Positions 60,660 through 64,000 of a stretch of 64,000 bases of DNA are shown here, in pieces. Numbering within the stretch: the stretch's first letter is position 1; every line of letters begins with the position of its first letter. The stretch is from the NCBI GenBank assembly GCA_015143295.1, contig CM026554.1, positions 52,822,627 through 52,886,626 on the forward strand. The letters run 5' to 3'. Both the position numbers and the translations under genes were made by a program. The notes below the pieces were generated by a model that saw nothing but the letters and a program-made list of their open reading frames with translations, was not told where the DNA came from and did not search any database. This stretch comes from Tetracentron sinense. Taxonomy: Eukaryota; Streptophyta; Magnoliopsida; Trochodendrales; Trochodendraceae.

Positions 60660-62934
60660 GTCATCTTGCCTTTTTAAGAGGTATGATTAATAAATGAGGA
60701 AGAATTTGGAAATTTCGAAATGTCAGAATTGTTCCTCTTCGAAGTACGAACACAACGCAAGTTGAATCGTCAAAATCGGACCACGAGTTGACACTATTCA
60801 CGGACCACGAGTTGGCACTATTCACAGCACCACGAGTTTACACTATTCACAACACCACGAGTTGGCACTATTCACGGCACCACGAGTTGGCACTATTCAC
60901 GGCACCACGAGTTTGCACTATTCACGGACCACGAGTTGACACTATTCACGGCACCACGAGTTGGCACTATTCACAGCACCACGAGTTTGCACTATTCACA
61001 ACACCACGAGTTGGCACTATTCACGGACCACGAGTTGACACTATTCACGGCACCACGAGTTGGCACTATTCACAGCACCACGAGTTTACACTATTCACAA
61101 CACCACGAGTTGGCACTATTCACGGCACCACGAGTTGGCACTATTCACAACACTATTCACAGAAATCCCAGTAAGGGTATTATGGTCTTTTGTCAGTTCA
61201 CTCTTACCTTAAGAGTTTAACCCGAGCCTTTAGGGCATCATTCAACACTTAGAAAGTTTGAGAGAATAGAAGAAAGAGGAGAAGGCGATTCCAATCTAGG
61301 GTTTCCATTTTGGAGAGAAATCAAAGGGTTTTGAGACCCTAGATCAACCTCAAGCCCGTTTTCTTCAAGATTTCGGTGCAAGCATTCGTGGAGCTCACGA
61401 ATCAAGCTAGGGCAGCAACTCACAGCCATTTGGAAAGAGGGTTTCTTCCTCATTTCTTCAAGGTCGGTGCTTCTTACTACCCTCCTAGTTATAGTTCCTC
61501 TTTCCCCTTCTTTTCTTTTGATTTCCTTTCATTTACACATGTGCTATGAGATGGATAAATGGTGAATGGTGAATGGATGAATGGTAAATGGTGAATCGAG
61601 ATGTAAGGGGCGATTGGATGCCAGTGGTTGTGTGGTGATGATTAAAACGGGGAAGGGCATTGTTCCAAAAATAAACATACATGTATGATTGAGTAAAACC
61701 ATCTAGAAAAGCATGTTGTAGGGTAAATCCATAATGAACACACCATGTTTGATGAAATGCCAAGGTGAATACAGTGAGCTGTAAATTAAGAAATGCATGC
61801 CTAATAAATTCTGAATATTGCTAGGGCCTATGATAGTGTGTTTCCTGTTTTCCCCTAAATGCTATGAACATTGAATTGCTTAATCCTTGACGCTATATGT
61901 GTTGTGAAATTACCCAATGGTCATGTTTAAATTTAAATGCAAGTATGTACACGGTTCCCACGAGCACGGCATGCAGGGCATGATTTATCGAGGTTTTCAA
62001 GAACATGGTTAGAGGTGGGACATATCCTAAGATATGTTTTACCTCGCTTTTCACAAGAAGACAAGAACCAACATTCCACGAGGGGTCTCCCCTCACTCAC
62101 AAGTGCATATCATGAAGAAGGGTCTCCCTTCCCTCACAAGGGCATTGCATAAAGAAGGGTCTCCCTTCCCTCTCAAGGCATCTCACAAGGACATCTCACA
62201 AGGATATCTCACAAGTTACATGATCACAAGCAAGCATGCATGACATGACACGACATACAAGAATCAAGCAAGATAGACAAGACAAGATTTCAAGTACGAA
62301 AAGAGATTTCAAGTCAAGTCAAGTGCACGATGTTTTCAAGAGGATTTATCGGCTTTCTATGAATTTCAAGCATGATTATAAACTGCTTTACTTCCTTGTA
62401 TGATATGAATTGTTTCCATTTGACATATATGAATTGTTCCTGATCATGTGTTGCCATTTCTATGCTATAATTGTTGGTTAGTATTTAGTACCCGCTGAGT
62501 ATTCCATGCTCAGCCGTACTTCTTATGTCGGCAGGTTCTGAGGGAGCTGCTGCTCCATTTGATGTTTGTGCTCCTGGTCCATGGGTGGAAGAGGAGTATG
62601 TCGAGGAGCCTTTGGAGGAACCTCCCGTAGAGGGTTATTAGTAGGTGGTGATTAGATTTTGAGTGGTTTAGCTGTGGGTGAGACGAGAGTCAGATTTATG
62701 TATTTTGGCGGGCATGTCCGCACTTTCTTTGGATTCTTTTTGTATAAACTTGGATTGATTATGTATATACATAGAGGTTTGGTAGACTTCCGCAACACCA
62801 TGTTAGAGCATGTTTCCGCTGTTTTGTCCTCTATCGTATATGCTCTGTGGGTTTTGCAGGTTAGTTGTCAAGCAAGTCATGATTAGTCGTCCAAAGTTCA
62901 CTCTAACTCCTAGGGTGGGTTTCGGGTCGCTACA
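60660..62934 (+). mobile_element. 5' LTR of a Ty3-type (Del/Tekay-like) retrotransposon, 2275 bp
   Basis: The right border is firm: GGGTCGCTACA is followed by GAAG and the primer-binding site. The left border is placed at TGTCATCTTGCC because the LINE frame stops there and the sequence type changes. Without the 3' LTR it cannot be proved. The LTR contains the 24/25-bp minisatellite at 60780-61162 and short GGGTCTCCC(T/C)TCC repeats at 62080-62190. The lineage name rests on LTR style and the gag motif only. Confidence 0.75.
60780..61162 (+). repeat. 24/25-bp minisatellite, 15 units, in a higher-order pattern of four
   Basis: Units read (C)ACCACGAGTTxxCACTATTCACxx. By internal letters there are four types: GTTGACAC...GG, GTTGGCAC...AG, GTTT(A/G)CAC...AA and GTTGGCAC...GG. 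The four-unit set of 99 bp occurs at units 1-4, 7-10 and 11-14, with units 5, 6 and 15 as extras. The 128- and 94-codon open frames here translate the repeat and are not genes. Confidence 0.92.
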
Positions 62935-62938
62935 GAAG

Positions 62939-62950
62939 TGGTATCAGAGC
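62939..62950 (+). other. Primer-binding site of the Ty3-type element
   Basis: TGGTATCAGAGC, complementary to the 3' end of initiator-Met tRNA, sits four bases after the LTR end. This is the standard spacing for plant LTR retrotransposons. Confidence 0.92.
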
Positions 62951-63296
62951 TTAGGCTTTAGGTCTCTAGGGTCACTTAGAATCTTATACCACGGCTTGAC
63001 AAGAGCATATGTCAGGAAACAAGTTAGGACGAAAGTAAGTCGGAAGAGAGTCTTGATCCAAGTATAAGACTAAAACCTTAGTCTTAGTCGAAAATGGTTG
63101 CTTTAACCAAGTACGGGTCTTAAGTACGCTAGAACACTAAAGTATAAGTATAATGTGATGAATACTCTGATGACTTGATGTGATGTGTATTAGTATTATA
63201 TAACTAATACAAATTGAATTATTGTGAAATGGCATTGAAATAAACTGTGGTTTCAAGTTAGACTCATGTGGTGCTATTGTTCTCAGGACTTTAGTC

Positions 63297-64000
63297 ATGA
63301 GACGGAACACACGGGGTCGTGGACCACATACCAGAGCTTCCTCTTCTTCACGGGATGAGGATGAGCAGCCGGACCTCTCTCAGGTCTTAGGCTCTATTGC
63401 TGAGACACTCGCCATACTGGCGGCTCGGCAAGCTATACCATCATCGGCGGCACCTACTCCATCGCCCGCAGCTCCAGTACATCGTACCGCTGGAGTTGAG
63501 GCATTCAGGAGATTGAGGCCTCCACCCTTCCATGGGAGTGTGGACCCTCTTGCTGCGGAGGCATGGATCCTCCAGATGGAGAAGATCTTTACGGTCCTCT
63601 CACCTACAGAGGAGGAGTAGCATGGACAACTTTCATGCTAGAGGGTGAAGCCCACCATTGGTGGTTGTCCGCATTGAGGACGAGAGACTCGACCATGCAG
63701 GGTCTACCTTGGACTTGGGAGGAGTTCAAAGATACTTTTTACAAGAAGTATTTTCCGATTGGAGCACGGGAAAGGAAAGAGAGGGAATTCATCAACCTTG
63801 AGCAAGGTTCGATGTTTGTGGCCGCTTATGAGGCCAAGTTCTCGGAGCTATCACGCTTCGCGACTCACATGGTTGCCACCGAGGCAATGAAGGCAAGAAG
63901 GTTTGAGCAAGGGCTCAAGGATGTTATCATGGAGAAGGTTTCAGTCTTCAGACATGCTACCTACTCTGAGGTAGTAGACAAGGCCTTATTGGTCGAGGCT
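63297..64000 (+). pseudogene. Frameshifted gag gene of the Ty3-type element (continues past the window)
   Basis: The frame starts at ATG 63297 (MRRNTRGRGPHT...). It has a Ser/Pro/Ala-rich segment, then reads RLRPPPFHGSVDPLAAEAWI and EKIFTVLSPTEEE to a stop at 63620. From there the retrotransposon gag domain continues in another frame: VAWTTFMLEGEAHHWW (about 63618), WEEFKDTFYKKYFP, AYEAKFSELSRF and RRFEQGLKD. One base appears to be missing in the GAGGAGGAGTAG region (about 63610-63620). Gag would form the particle that packages the element's RNA. Protease and polymerase regions lie beyond the window. Confidence 0.88.

Noticed and set aside
60788-61220. 128- and 94-codon open frames
   Set aside because: They translate the 24/25-bp minisatellite and carry nothing but the repeat.

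Overview
The window is nuclear DNA from a flowering plant. The evidence is large GT-AG introns, plant-only gene families (NRT2 nitrate transporter, chloroplast Sec14-like protein, neprosin/DUF239 protein), AT-rich intergenic DNA, and a dense load of plant transposons. Species cannot be fixed from the sequence; a eudicot or other broad-leaved angiosperm fits best. No CRISPR, operon, tRNA or rRNA was found.

Four protein genes can be assembled. (1) 5838-18060, minus: a four-exon gene for a predicted chloroplast multi-pass membrane protein of 345 aa, spread over 12 kb because introns 1 and 3 are full of transposons. (2) 27906-30759, minus: a two-exon high-affinity nitrate transporter closest to NRT2.5. 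(3) 33703-43075, minus: a six-exon CRAL-TRIO/Sec14-domain gene matching CPSFL1, with transposons in its three largest transposon-bearing introns (1, 4 and 5). (4) 51798-55654, plus: a seven-exon secreted neprosin-domain protein with two GC-AG introns. A decayed apyrase-like pseudogene lies at about 25790-26955.

Most of the rest is mobile DNA at several nesting levels. Notable items are: a long inverted-repeat element (about 18850-22815) split by a 2.6-kb solo LTR with a perfect 5-bp target duplication; a second long palindrome (about 23480-24800); a complete small LTR element (TRIM) at 17049-17737 with an extra internal LTR-like block; a Helitron candidate at 13440-15399; two hAT-type MITEs in CPSFL1 introns; four Mutator-type MITEs with 9-bp target duplications; several 5'-truncated LINE fragments; and at the right edge a Ty3-type element (5' LTR, primer-binding site, frameshifted gag) that seems to have inserted into a LINE.

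The genes are independent single-gene units with ordinary plant roles (nitrate uptake, chloroplast lipid or membrane work, an apoplastic protease-like protein). I see no multi-gene system and no clear sign of a previously undescribed pathway. The unusual content is structural: the long inverted repeats, the three-LTR TRIM, the paired GC-AG introns and the ordered minisatellites.
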